Positions 1 through 6,831 of a DNA stretch of 64,000 bases are shown one piece after another. Position numbers and translations under genes: made by a program. The DNA is from Alphaproteobacteria bacterium (GTDB taxonomy: Bacteria; Pseudomonadota; Alphaproteobacteria; Sphingomonadales; Sphingomonadaceae): assembly GCA_018970445.1 (NCBI GenBank), contig JAGWWF010000001.1, forward strand, positions 1-64,000, written 5' to 3'. Each line of letters begins with the position of its first letter. The first letter of the stretch is position 1. The notes below the pieces were generated by a model, which was not told the DNA's origin, did not search any database, and saw nothing but the letters and a program-made list of their open reading frames with translations.

Positions 1-273
1 GTGGTGCTGGGCACGATCCCGGCCGATTACAGCGGCAGCACCACCGATTACGAAGCCCTGAAAAAGGCCGGGGTTGCCCTGTTCGGCTATGGCAAGTTCC
101 TGACTGCGCTGATCAATTTCATCATCATCGCCTTTGTCATCTTCCTGATCGTGCGCGCCGCCAACAAGGCGCTGGCGCCGCCACCGGCCGCGCCGGCCGA
201 ACCGCCCGGCCCCAGCCCGTCCGAAGTGCTGCTGGCCGAAATCCGCGATGAACTGCGGAAAGGCCGCGGTTGA
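1..273 (+). CDS. mscL: Large-conductance mechanosensitive channel MscL, C-terminal part
   Basis: The first 90 codons visible belong to the end of MscL, the inner-membrane pentameric channel that opens under hypo-osmotic stress and releases small solutes. The second transmembrane helix is clear (GKFLTALINFIIIAFVIFLI, residues 31-50 of the visible part), preceded by the periplasmic loop and followed by a Pro/Ala-rich linker and the short cytoplasmic helix LLAEIRDELRKG. The reading frame is already open at base 1, so the start and first helix lie outside the window. The stop overlaps the TTG start of the next gene. Confidence 0.9.
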   Translation: MVLGTIPADYSGSTTDYEALKKAGVALFGYGKFLTALINFIIIAFVIFLIVRAANKALAPPPAAPAEPPGPSPSEVLLAEIRDELRKGRG

Positions 274-1055
274 TCAACGCGCTGGCCGATCTGCTGGATC
301 AGGTGCCGCTGCCGGCGATTCCGGCGGTGCTGCTGGCGGTCTTCTATCTGGCCGCCGAACTGGGCTTTGCCTGCCATCGCCGCTTTGGCGGGACTGGCGG
401 CGGGGAGGATGAAACCCAGGTACTGTCGACCGCGCTCTTGGTGCTGGCGCTGCTGCTGGGCTTCACCTTCTCGATGGCGCTGGACCGTTATGACGAACGC
501 CGCCAGCTGGTGGTGCAGGAAGCCAACGACATCGGCACCGCCTGGCTGCGCGCCGGACTGGTGCCGGCGCCGCACGGGCCGGCCCTGCAGGATGCGCTGC
601 GCCTTTATGCCGGGCTGCGCGCCAGCAGCCCGCTGCCGCACGAAACCGCCAGGCTGGCCCGCGCCGCCGCCCAGCGAAACGAGGTGTGGCGGCTCACGGC
701 GGTGGCCCAGGCCGGGCTGGAGGCACCGCGCGCCGTCAGCCTGGTCAGCGCGGTCAACGCCGTGCTGGACACCGGCACCCAGCGCGAAAAGGCGGTGGCA
801 GCGCGCGTGCCGGGCGAAGTGATGCTGCTGCTGGTGCTGTTTGCCGCGGTGGCCTGTTTCCTGCTGGGCTATGTGCTTGATGCCCATGGCCATCGCCACC
901 GGCTGGCATCGGGCGTATTGTTCGCGCTGATGGGCCTGACGATCATGCTGATCCTTGATCTGGACCGGCCGGTGGATGGGGCGATCCTGGTGGATCAATC
1001 GGCGATGGTGGCGCTGGTGGCGGGCCTTGCCCCGGCGGCGGCGGCGGGGCAATGA
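270..1055 (+). CDS. DUF4239-type (bestrophin-like) membrane protein
   Basis: A 261-residue inner-membrane protein with two hydrophobic helices near the N-terminus (about 16-35 and 51-72), a long soluble middle and two to three helices at the C-terminus (about 184-258). The stretch DRYDERRQLVVQEANDIGTA after the second helix is typical of the bestrophin-like DUF4239 family, whose function is unknown. The TTG start at 270 overlaps the mscL stop, and its own stop overlaps the next ATG, so the three genes are probably co-translated. The family assignment is by motif resemblance only. Confidence 0.75.
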   Translation: MINALADLLDQVPLPAIPAVLLAVFYLAAELGFACHRRFGGTGGGEDETQVLSTALLVLALLLGFTFSMALDRYDERRQLVVQEANDIGTAWLRAGLVPAPHGPALQDALRLYAGLRASSPLPHETARLARAAAQRNEVWRLTAVAQAGLEAPRAVSLVSAVNAVLDTGTQREKAVAARVPGEVMLLLVLFAAVACFLLGYVLDAHGHRHRLASGVLFALMGLTIMLILDLDRPVDGAILVDQSAMVALVAGLAPAAAAGQ

Positions 1056-1504
1056 TGCTGCCCATGCGCATGATTCTTCTGGCAGTTCTGCTGGCGCTGG
1101 CCGGCTGCAAGGCCGAACGGCGACAATTGGGCCAGGCGCTTTCGGGCAAGCCGCCGGTGCTGGCCGGCAGCCTGGTGGGGCGCTGGATCGTCGCCGATCT
1201 GAACGGCGGCGGCCGCATCGAGGCCGCCAGCCTTGAATTTGCCGCCGGCAGCATCGCCGGCAGCAGCGGCTGCAACCGGCTGAGCGGCAGCTGGCGGCAG
1301 GACGGCGCGGCCCTGGCCATCGCGCCGCTGGCCAGCACCCGCATGGCCTGCGCGCCCGCCGTGATGGTGGTGGAACAGCGATTGCTGGCCACGCTGGCAG
1401 CGGTGCAGACGGTGGTTTTCGATGACCGCGGCAACCCCACGCTGATCAGCCCGGATGGCCGGCGCGTGCGGCTGATCCCGGCGCTGCCGGAACCGGTGCA
1501 ATAG
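1052..1504 (+). CDS. META domain lipoprotein
   Basis: A 150-residue predicted lipoprotein. The N-terminus is a signal peptide ending in the lipobox LAGC (Cys at about residue 19). The rest matches the META/HslJ fold: the segment LVGRWIVADLNGGG starts the domain, and SSGCNRLSGSW is the conserved core motif, followed by LASTRMAC. META-domain proteins are small envelope proteins of unclear function; HslJ of E. coli is linked to novobiocin resistance. The ATG shares bases with the preceding TGA. It lies tail to tail with the Rrf2 gene. Confidence 0.85.
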   Translation: MMLPMRMILLAVLLALAGCKAERRQLGQALSGKPPVLAGSLVGRWIVADLNGGGRIEAASLEFAAGSIAGSSGCNRLSGSWRQDGAALAIAPLASTRMACAPAVMVVEQRLLATLAAVQTVVFDDRGNPTLISPDGRRVRLIPALPEPVQ

Positions 1505-1506
1505 GA

Positions 1507-1932
1507 TCAGGCTGCCACCCGATCGATCGACAGATCGGCCAGGCTGGTGGTGTCGAGGATATTGGCGGTCTGTTCGCGCACCACCAGCATCACCTTGCGG
1601 ATCACGCAGGTGGTTTCCTCGAAACAATCGGTGCAGCGCTGATAGGCCGACAGCGACACGCACGGCACCAGCGCCAGCGGCCCTTCGATCAGCCGGATGA
1701 TCTCGCCAAAGCTGATCTGGCTGGCCGGCCGCGCCAGGCGATAGCCACCCATCTTGCCGCGATAGCTGTTGACCAGGCCGCCATGCTTGAGATCGAGCAA
1801 TATGGCTTCGAGGAACTTGCGCGGCAGTTTCTGATCGGCCGCGATCACCGAAATCGGCACGGGGGCCATCCCGCCCGAACGGGCAATGAAGATGAGCGCG
1901 CGCAGGGCGTAGCGGGATCGCTGGGTGAGCAT
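1507..1932 (-). CDS. Rrf2 family transcriptional regulator
   Basis: A 141-residue winged-helix regulator of the Rrf2 family. The N-terminal helix-turn-helix is seen as SRYALRALIFIARSGG with PRKFLEAILLDLKHGGLV as the recognition region, followed by the wing RGKMGGYRLARP. Four cysteines (C91, C100, C103, C109) lie in the loop where IscR, NsrR and RsrR bind an Fe-S cluster, so cluster-based sensing is likely but the ligand set is not the canonical three-Cys pattern. It is transcribed away from the UrcA gene across a 262-bp spacer that holds a perfect inverted repeat. Confidence 0.88.
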   Translation of the reverse strand: MLTQRSRYALRALIFIARSGGMAPVPISVIAADQKLPRKFLEAILLDLKHGGLVNSYRGKMGGYRLARPASQISFGEIIRLIEGPLALVPCVSLSAYQRCTDCFEETTCVIRKVMLVVREQTANILDTTSLADLSIDRVAA

Positions 1933-2045
1933 GGCAGGCCGTTATCCTATGCACCAGCAAGGGATTGGTGCCAAGCGGTAATGCCGGCCAATGATCGTGC
2001 CGATAATTGGCGTATATTGCCGTTTTTCAGGAAACATCTTCGATA

Positions 2046-2077
2046 ATTGTCATGCTGTTGCAATACAGCATGACAAT
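2046..2077. promoter_or_regulatory. Perfect 13-bp inverted repeat, candidate operator
   Basis: The arm ATTGTCATGCTGT (2046-2058) is exactly repeated inverted at 2065-2077 across a 6-bp spacer. It sits almost midway between the divergent starts of the Rrf2 regulator (1932) and the UrcA gene (2195). A 13-bp perfect arm with a short spacer is unlikely by chance in 64 kb. No T-tract follows on either strand, so a dimeric-repressor operator is more likely than a terminator. Which regulator binds is unknown; the adjacent Rrf2 protein is one candidate. Confidence 0.6.
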
Positions 2078-2194
2078 CAACCCATTGATTTGAAAGGATT
2101 GTGATTTTCTGCGGGCACTTGGCACGGCGGTTGCAAGGCTGTTGGCATCGGCAGCCGGATGGTCCGGCGGCCGGAACAGCGAAGAGGTCCCCCA

Positions 2195-2551
2195 ATGTTT
2201 GCTTTTGCCCACAAGATCACCCGCACCCTGGTCGGCACCGCCGGCACCCTGTTGTTTGCCGGCCTGTGCATCGCCGGCGCCACCGCCCCGGCCAACGCCC
2301 AGATCGTCTATGGCGTGAATGCGACCGGCCACCGCGTGGCGCAAGTGTCCTATGCCGATCTGGATCTGGGCAGCAAGGCTGGCCAGGCCCGCCTGGAAAA
2401 CCGCCTGCGCACCGCCGCCCGGCAGGTGTGCCATGGCAGCGCCACCGATCCCTGGGCCGTGGCCGAAGAATATAAATGCTTCACCGAAACCCTGAAGGCC
2501 AGCCGTTCGGCCACCATGGCCGCGATCGAGGCCGAAAAGATCGGCGGCTGA
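2195..2551 (+). CDS. UrcA family protein
   Basis: A 118-residue exported protein. It has a signal peptide of about 38 residues (Lys/Arg, then a Leu/Ala/Gly-rich core ending near ANAQ), then the UrcA domain: VSYADLDLGSKAGQARLENR, AARQVCHG and KCFTETLKAS, with the two conserved cysteines of the family. UrcA proteins are abundant in Sphingomonadales and Caulobacter, where the founding gene is induced by uranyl; the biochemical role is unknown. The ATG at 2195 is chosen because GAAGAGG sits just upstream and the signal peptide starts here. It is followed by a strong terminator. Confidence 0.85.
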   Translation: MFAFAHKITRTLVGTAGTLLFAGLCIAGATAPANAQIVYGVNATGHRVAQVSYADLDLGSKAGQARLENRLRTAARQVCHGSATDPWAVAEEYKCFTETLKASRSATMAAIEAEKIGG

Positions 2552-2566
2552 TCGGTTGATGCACCG

Positions 2567-2598
2567 GCTGGCAGTGGCAGGGGCCGTCCCTGCCAGCC
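2567..2598 (+). other. GC-rich hairpin in the UrcA 3' region
   Basis: Just after the UrcA stop, TGGCAGGG and CCCTGCCA can pair around a five-base loop. An alternative outer pairing, GGCTGGCA with TGCCAGCC, uses the same region. No T-tract follows. It may protect the transcript end or be an accidental fold. Confidence 0.3.
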
Positions 2599-2747
2599 GC
2601 AGCGCCCGGTGACGCCAGACCGCCCCCGTCTGGCTACCCGGCCGCCCCCCGCCCGGCCCTGCCCGCCCCCGGCAGCGGCCGTGGCCACTGGCCCCCCAGC
2701 TTGGCTTGGTGCCGTTCCTTCCCGCCCCCTCGGAACGCACCTTGCGG

Positions 2748-2795
2748 GTGCCGCCCGGCGCATGTCCCTCACGCGCCGGGCGGCACTTTTCTTTT
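2748..2795 (+). terminator. Rho-independent terminator after the UrcA gene
   Basis: GTGCCGCCCGGCGC (2748-2761) pairs perfectly with its inverted copy at 2773-2786 across an 11-base loop. It is followed at once by TTTTCTTTT (2787-2795). This is a textbook intrinsic terminator reading rightward. It separates the UrcA unit from the P1 peptidase gene that starts 26 bases further on. Confidence 0.85.
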
Positions 2796-2820
2796 GGCGC
2801 CCATGCGCCATGATGGCGCC

Positions 2821-3921
2821 ATGAACCGCCTGATTGTTGCCGCCCTGATCGCCCTGATCGCTGCCCCGGCCGCTGCCGAACGCGCCCGCGTGGCCGGCAT
2901 TGCCCCCGGCCCCTTTCCCACCGGGCCGCTGAATGCCATCACCGATGTGCCCGGCGTGGCCGTGGGCCAGGTGACGATCGAGCGCGGCGACACGATCCGC
3001 ACCGGCGTCACCGCCATCCTGCCCCATGGCGGCAACATCTTTGCGCACAAGGTGCCGGCGGCGATTGTTGTCGCCAATGGCTTTGGCAAGCTGATGGGCC
3101 TGTCGCAGGTGCAGGAACTGGGGGAGATCGAGACCCCGATCCTGCTCACCAACACGCTGAACGTGGCCGAAGCCGCCAGCGCCATCATCACCCACACGCT
3201 GGCGCAGCCCGGCAACGAAGGCGTGCGATCGGTGAACGCCGTGGTGGGCGAAACCAATGATGGCGGCCTGAACGACATCCGCGCCCGCGCCGTCACCCCG
3301 GCCGATGCGCTGGCCGCCATTCGCAGCGCCAGCACCGGCCCGGTGGCCGAAGGCGCGGTGGGGGCCGGGCGCGGCACCATCGCCTTTGGCTGGAAGGGCG
3401 GCATCGGCACCGCGTCGCGGCGCACGCCCGACGGCTTCATGCTGGGGGTGCTGGTGCAGAGCAATTATGGCGGCCGGCTGATTCTGGCCGGGGTGCCGGT
3501 GCCGCCGCCGCCGGCCGCCACGCCACCCAGCGCCGATGGATCGATCATGATCGTGGTGGCCACCGATGCGCCGCTTTCGGATCGCAATCTGAGGCGGCTG
3601 GCGCTGCGCGCCATGGCCGGGCTGGCGCGCACCGGTTCGGGCTTTTCCAACGGATCGGGCGATTATGCCATCGCCTTTTCGGTGCACGCCGATGTGCGCC
3701 GCACCCCGGCCCGCCGCGCCGCCATCACCGCCTATCCCGAACTGGCCAACGATGCCATGTCACCGCTATTCGCCGCCGTGGCCGATGCCACCGAAGAGGC
3801 CATCGCCAACAGCCTGTTGATGGCCACCACCACCAGCAGCCGCGACCCCGCCACCGGCACCATCCGCACCATCCCGGCGCTGACCGCGGACATGATCCGG
3901 CCGCTGCTGCCGGCGCGGTGA
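2821..3921 (+). CDS. P1 family (DmpA/BapA-type) aminopeptidase, exported
   Basis: A 366-residue N-terminal nucleophile hydrolase of MEROPS family S58, whose members (DmpA, BapA) release N-terminal D- or beta-amino acids. Such enzymes are made as one chain and self-cleave before the catalytic serine. The cleavage block is visible as ADG-SIMIVVATDAPL, with Ser241 the predicted nucleophile. DVPGVAVGQVTI near the N-terminus and ARTGSGFSNGSGDYAIAFS near the C-terminus are family hallmarks. A signal peptide (MNRLIVAALIALIAAPAAAE) places it in the periplasm. An in-frame ATG at 2803 is possible, but 2821 fits the signal peptide. The substrate is unknown. Confidence 0.88.
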   Translation: MNRLIVAALIALIAAPAAAERARVAGIAPGPFPTGPLNAITDVPGVAVGQVTIERGDTIRTGVTAILPHGGNIFAHKVPAAIVVANGFGKLMGLSQVQELGEIETPILLTNTLNVAEAASAIITHTLAQPGNEGVRSVNAVVGETNDGGLNDIRARAVTPADALAAIRSASTGPVAEGAVGAGRGTIAFGWKGGIGTASRRTPDGFMLGVLVQSNYGGRLILAGVPVPPPPAATPPSADGSIMIVVATDAPLSDRNLRRLALRAMAGLARTGSGFSNGSGDYAIAFSVHADVRRTPARRAAITAYPELANDAMSPLFAAVADATEEAIANSLLMATTTSSRDPATGTIRTIPALTADMIRPLLPAR

Positions 3922-4019
3922 GGAATGAGGCCGCCTGATCTCTTGTTCAAGGACGGGTTTGCCCTTGCGTGGGCGCGCCGTGCGTCCGATGGATCAACGC
4001 TGGCAATGCTGGGGAAAAC

Positions 4020-4556
4020 ATGCACGCCAAGAGCATTTCCGCCCATCTGAAACCTTATCGCATGATCGCCGCGCGACGAACCACGATCAATCACATGTTT
4101 GCAGCAGCCGTGGCGCCGCACGACGTCTATGAAGAGGCCCGCGTTCGCGAAGCTCTGCTCCAGCTTGGCAACAACCCTGAGTCAGAGCTTGAATGTGCAT
4201 ATTGCGGGCGTGCAGCAGAAACGTGGGATCATGTTTTCGCGACGGTAAAAGACAGCAAATTCAGTGGTTTTGGTCACAGGCTGGGCAACCTCTTGCCGTG
4301 CTGCAAGCCATGCAACTCCCGAAAGGGAAACAAGCTGTGGCACATATATTTGTCCGATCTGCCAATGAGCGACGCGGAACGGCAGTTGCGTGTCTCCCGG
4401 ATTTCCAGTCACATCGAGCGATACTGCCCAATGGAACCACAGGTGGATGACACCGCCACACACCGGCGCCTCGACGAAATTCGATTGCAGATTCTGCAAT
4501 TGATGGCAGACGCCGATCAACTCGCAGAACAGCTCCGTCAGGGCTTGCGCGGATAG
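4020..4556 (+). CDS. HNH endonuclease domain protein
   Basis: A 178-residue protein with a zinc-supported HNH nuclease core: CAYC (C59, C62), the catalytic-type WDHVFA (D70-H71), N90, then CCKPCNSRKGNK (C95/C98 plus N99). The C-terminal 50 residues form a charged helix (RRLDEIRLQILQLMADADQL) that could be a coiled coil. GC content is visibly lower than in the flanks and codon use differs, suggesting horizontal acquisition. Its 3' end overlaps by 19 bp the convergent DUF6883 gene. It could be a defence nuclease, a mobile-element remnant or a housekeeping HNH protein; nothing here decides this. Start chosen after GGGGAAAAC. Confidence 0.78.
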   Translation: MHAKSISAHLKPYRMIAARRTTINHMFAAAVAPHDVYEEARVREALLQLGNNPESELECAYCGRAAETWDHVFATVKDSKFSGFGHRLGNLLPCCKPCNSRKGNKLWHIYLSDLPMSDAERQLRVSRISSHIERYCPMEPQVDDTATHRRLDEIRLQILQLMADADQLAEQLRQGLRG

Positions 4557-4870
4557 ACCGTGACCAGTCTTGGCCGGCGATCGCCCGCGCTGCTGATCCA
4601 GACACTGGTGACACACGGGTTGCGGCGATCGGGGGAGGCCAGCGTGCAGTGGACAACAAACTTCCGCCCATGCGGGTTGGCCAACTCGGTCGCGACGGGA
4701 TTGCGCCGTGGGTGATCGGCGAGGCTGATGGCCAGGCTTGTTTCGGTAAAGCCGTGGTCAAGAAAAAAACGCGCCTTGCCGCCGTTCTGGGGATGGGCTG
4801 CATTCAGTAGATAGGCACTGATCTTGCGGGGATCGATGAAGGCCGCCTCAGCACCAGGCAGGTGGGTCAT
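4538..4870 (-). CDS. DUF6883 domain protein (toxin-like partner)
   Basis: A 110-residue protein matching DUF6883: ISAYLLNAAHPQNGGKARFF at residues about 18-37 is the hallmark segment, and PRLVTVYP ends the domain. DUF6883 occurs as a stand-alone protein next to DUF4926 and as a C-terminal domain of polymorphic toxins; its activity is not known to me. The ATG at 4870 is chosen because it overlaps the stop of the DUF4926 gene in an ATGA, implying translational coupling. A toxin role is inference from this arrangement. Confidence 0.72.
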   Translation of the reverse strand: MTHLPGAEAAFIDPRKISAYLLNAAHPQNGGKARFFLDHGFTETSLAISLADHPRRNPVATELANPHGRKFVVHCTLASPDRRNPCVTSVWISSAGDRRPRLVTVYPRKP

Positions 4871-5082
4871 GCAATCTGGTCGACCAGAACTGTCATCACC
4901 GCGTGCACTGGCTCCAGAAACTCCACCTCGCACGCCTGGCCATCGCCATAAATGGCAACAATCACGCCTTCCGACCCGGCGGGCATGCTCACTCCGTCAG
5001 CAGAAACAGCCACACGCAAACGCACCGAGTCGAGCTCGGCGGGCGCAGCCCGATGGCGAACAGGTGGGTGGGCCATGTTCAT
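4867..5082 (-). CDS. DUF4926 domain protein (antitoxin-like partner)
   Basis: A protein of about 71 residues with the small beta-barrel pattern of DUF4926: LDSVRLRVAV, PAGSEGVIVAIYGDGQACEV and EFLEP. DUF4926 genes are frequently found just upstream of DUF6883 genes, so the pair may form a toxin-antitoxin or immunity unit. The start could be 5082 or 5076 (MNM); both lie just past the end of dprA on the same strand. In many Alphaproteobacteria topA follows dprA, so this pair may have been inserted at that junction. Confidence 0.7.
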   Translation of the reverse strand: MNMAHPPVRHRAAPAELDSVRLRVAVSADGVSMPAGSEGVIVAIYGDGQACEVEFLEPVHAVMTVLVDQIA

Positions 5083-5104
5083 GCGATCATCGTTACCACG
5101 AACA

Positions 5105-6190
5105 TCACCCCAGCGCCACCCGCGCACCGGCGTGACGCACGATCACGCCTTCCAGTTCCAGATCGAGCAGCACGCTGGCCACCTGCGCCGCCGGCAGGCC
5201 CGACAGGCGAATCAGATCGTCGATCGGCACCGGCGTGGGCGACAGCAGGGGCATCAGCGCGGTGCGGGCGGCTGCATCGGGAACCGCGTCGCGCGCCGGC
5301 AGCGGTTCGGCCACGCGCAGATGGGCGCGCGGCGCGCCCGACAGGGTGGACAAGGCCTCCAGCACGTCGGCCGCGCTCTGGATCAGGGTGGCGCCTTCGC
5401 GGATCAGCAGATTGCACCCCTGTGCGCGCGGATCGAGCGGCGATCCGGGCACCGCCATCACTTCGCGGCCCAGATCGGCCGCGATGCGCGCCGTGATCAG
5501 GCTGCCGGATCTGGGCGCGCCTTCCACCACCAGCGTGCCGGCGGCCAGCCCGGCGATGATGCGGTTGCGGCGCGGGAAGTGGCGGGCCTGCGGCTCCACC
5601 CCCGGCGGCTGTTCGGCCACCACCAGGCCGTGCGCGGCGATGCGCGCCATCAGATCGGCATGATCGGGCGGATAGGCCACATCCACGCCGCCGGCCACCA
5701 CCGCGATGGTGCCGTGATCCAGGCTGCCGGCGTGGGCGGCGGCATCGATGCCGCGCGCCAGGCCCGACACGATCACATGATCGGCTTCGGCCAGATCGAT
5801 GGCCAGTTGCCGGGCAAAGCGCGTGCCCGCCGCGCTGGCGTTGCGCGCCCCCACGATCGCCACTGCCGGCCGATCCAGCAGCGCGGCATCGCCGTGGGCA
5901 TAGAGCACCGGCGGCGCGGTCTCGGTGGCGGCCAGCAGCGCCGGATAATCGGGCGTGCCGATGAACAGCAGCTGCGCGCCCAGCCGGGTGGCGGTGTCCA
6001 GTTCGGCCTGCGCATCGGCTGCCGGGCAGATGGCCAGGCGGCGGTTGCCGCGCCGGGCCAGATCGGGCAGCGCCCGCAGGGCGGTATCGGCATCGCCAAA
6101 GCGGGCGATGAGCTGGCGATAGGTAACGGGGCCGATCGATTCGGTGCGGATCAGGCGCAGGCGCGAAACCGCATCTGCCGGCAGGCTCAT
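5105..6190 (-). CDS. dprA: DNA-processing protein DprA
   Basis: A 361-residue DprA, the cytosolic protein that loads RecA onto incoming single-stranded DNA during natural transformation. It has an N-terminal helix-hairpin-helix-like region (LIRTESIGPVTYRQL), the Rossmann-like core with IVGARNASAAG, VSGLARGIDAAAH, FPRRNRIIAGLA, EGAPRSGSLITARIA and VMAVPGSP, and a C-terminal DML1-like winged helix ending at 361. Length and motifs are complete. The start overlaps the stop of plsY by 4 bp (ATGA), the usual alphaproteobacterial plsY-dprA order. Confidence 0.96.
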   Translation of the reverse strand: MSLPADAVSRLRLIRTESIGPVTYRQLIARFGDADTALRALPDLARRGNRRLAICPAADAQAELDTATRLGAQLLFIGTPDYPALLAATETAPPVLYAHGDAALLDRPAVAIVGARNASAAGTRFARQLAIDLAEADHVIVSGLARGIDAAAHAGSLDHGTIAVVAGGVDVAYPPDHADLMARIAAHGLVVAEQPPGVEPQARHFPRRNRIIAGLAAGTLVVEGAPRSGSLITARIAADLGREVMAVPGSPLDPRAQGCNLLIREGATLIQSAADVLEALSTLSGAPRAHLRVAEPLPARDAVPDAAARTALMPLLSPTPVPIDDLIRLSGLPAAQVASVLLDLELEGVIVRHAGARVALG

Positions 6191-6771
6191 TTGGCCTTTT
6201 GCCCGATCTTTGATTCGGTGCCGGCCGCCAGGCGGGAAAGATTGTCGCGATGCTGGACGATCAGCAGCGCCGCCAGCGCCGCCAGATGGGCGGCCCAGCC
6301 CAGATCACCGGTGAGGAACCACACCGCCACCGGACAGGCCAGCGCCGCCAGCATGCCGCCCACACTGGAATAGCGGGTGGCCAGCGCGCCGCCCAGCCAG
6401 GTGGCCAGCGCAATCGCGCCGGCCAGCGGCGCGGCGGCCAGCGTGATGCCCAATATGGTCGCCACGCCCTTGCCGCCGCGAAAGCGCAGCCAGACCGGAA
6501 AGCAATGGCCCACGAACGCCGCCACGCCGGCCATGATCGCCGCCATCTCGCCGCCCAGTTCGCGGCCCACAGCCACGGCGGCCGCACCCTTGCCGGCATC
6601 CAGCAGCAGGGTGGCCGCCGCCAGCCCCTTGTTGCCGGTGCGCAGCACGTTGGTGGTGCCGATGTTGCCGCTGCCCACCTGCCTGATATCAATCCCGATC
6701 AGGCGGGTGAGCAGCAGGCCGAAGGGTATCGAGCCAAGGACATAGCCAAGCGCGGTTGCAATCCAATCCAT
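6187..6771 (-). CDS. plsY: Glycerol-3-phosphate acyltransferase PlsY
   Basis: A 194-residue integral membrane acyltransferase. It transfers the acyl group from acyl-phosphate to glycerol-3-phosphate, the first step of phospholipid synthesis. All three PlsY motifs are present: GSIPFG followed by GSGNIGTTNVLRTGNKG, then the GHCFPVWLRFRGGKGVAT block, then LIVQHRDNLSRL near the C-terminus. About five membrane helices are predicted. It is the first gene of a leftward pair with dprA and is divergent from the amidohydrolase gene. Confidence 0.95.
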   Translation of the reverse strand: MDWIATALGYVLGSIPFGLLLTRLIGIDIRQVGSGNIGTTNVLRTGNKGLAAATLLLDAGKGAAAVAVGRELGGEMAAIMAGVAAFVGHCFPVWLRFRGGKGVATILGITLAAAPLAGAIALATWLGGALATRYSSVGGMLAALACPVAVWFLTGDLGWAAHLAALAALLIVQHRDNLSRLAAGTESKIGQKAK

Positions 6772-6831
6772 GCGCGCCAGCCTAGCGGGCGGGCCGGGCT
6801 GCGTCTATGCTGGGGGAAAGGGGGACTGACG

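Noticed and set aside
87-1052. Long antisense open frames opposite real genes throughout the window
   Set aside because: High GC content removes stop codons in shadow frames. Their products are His/Arg/Gln-rich without domains, and a convincing gene lies on the other strand.
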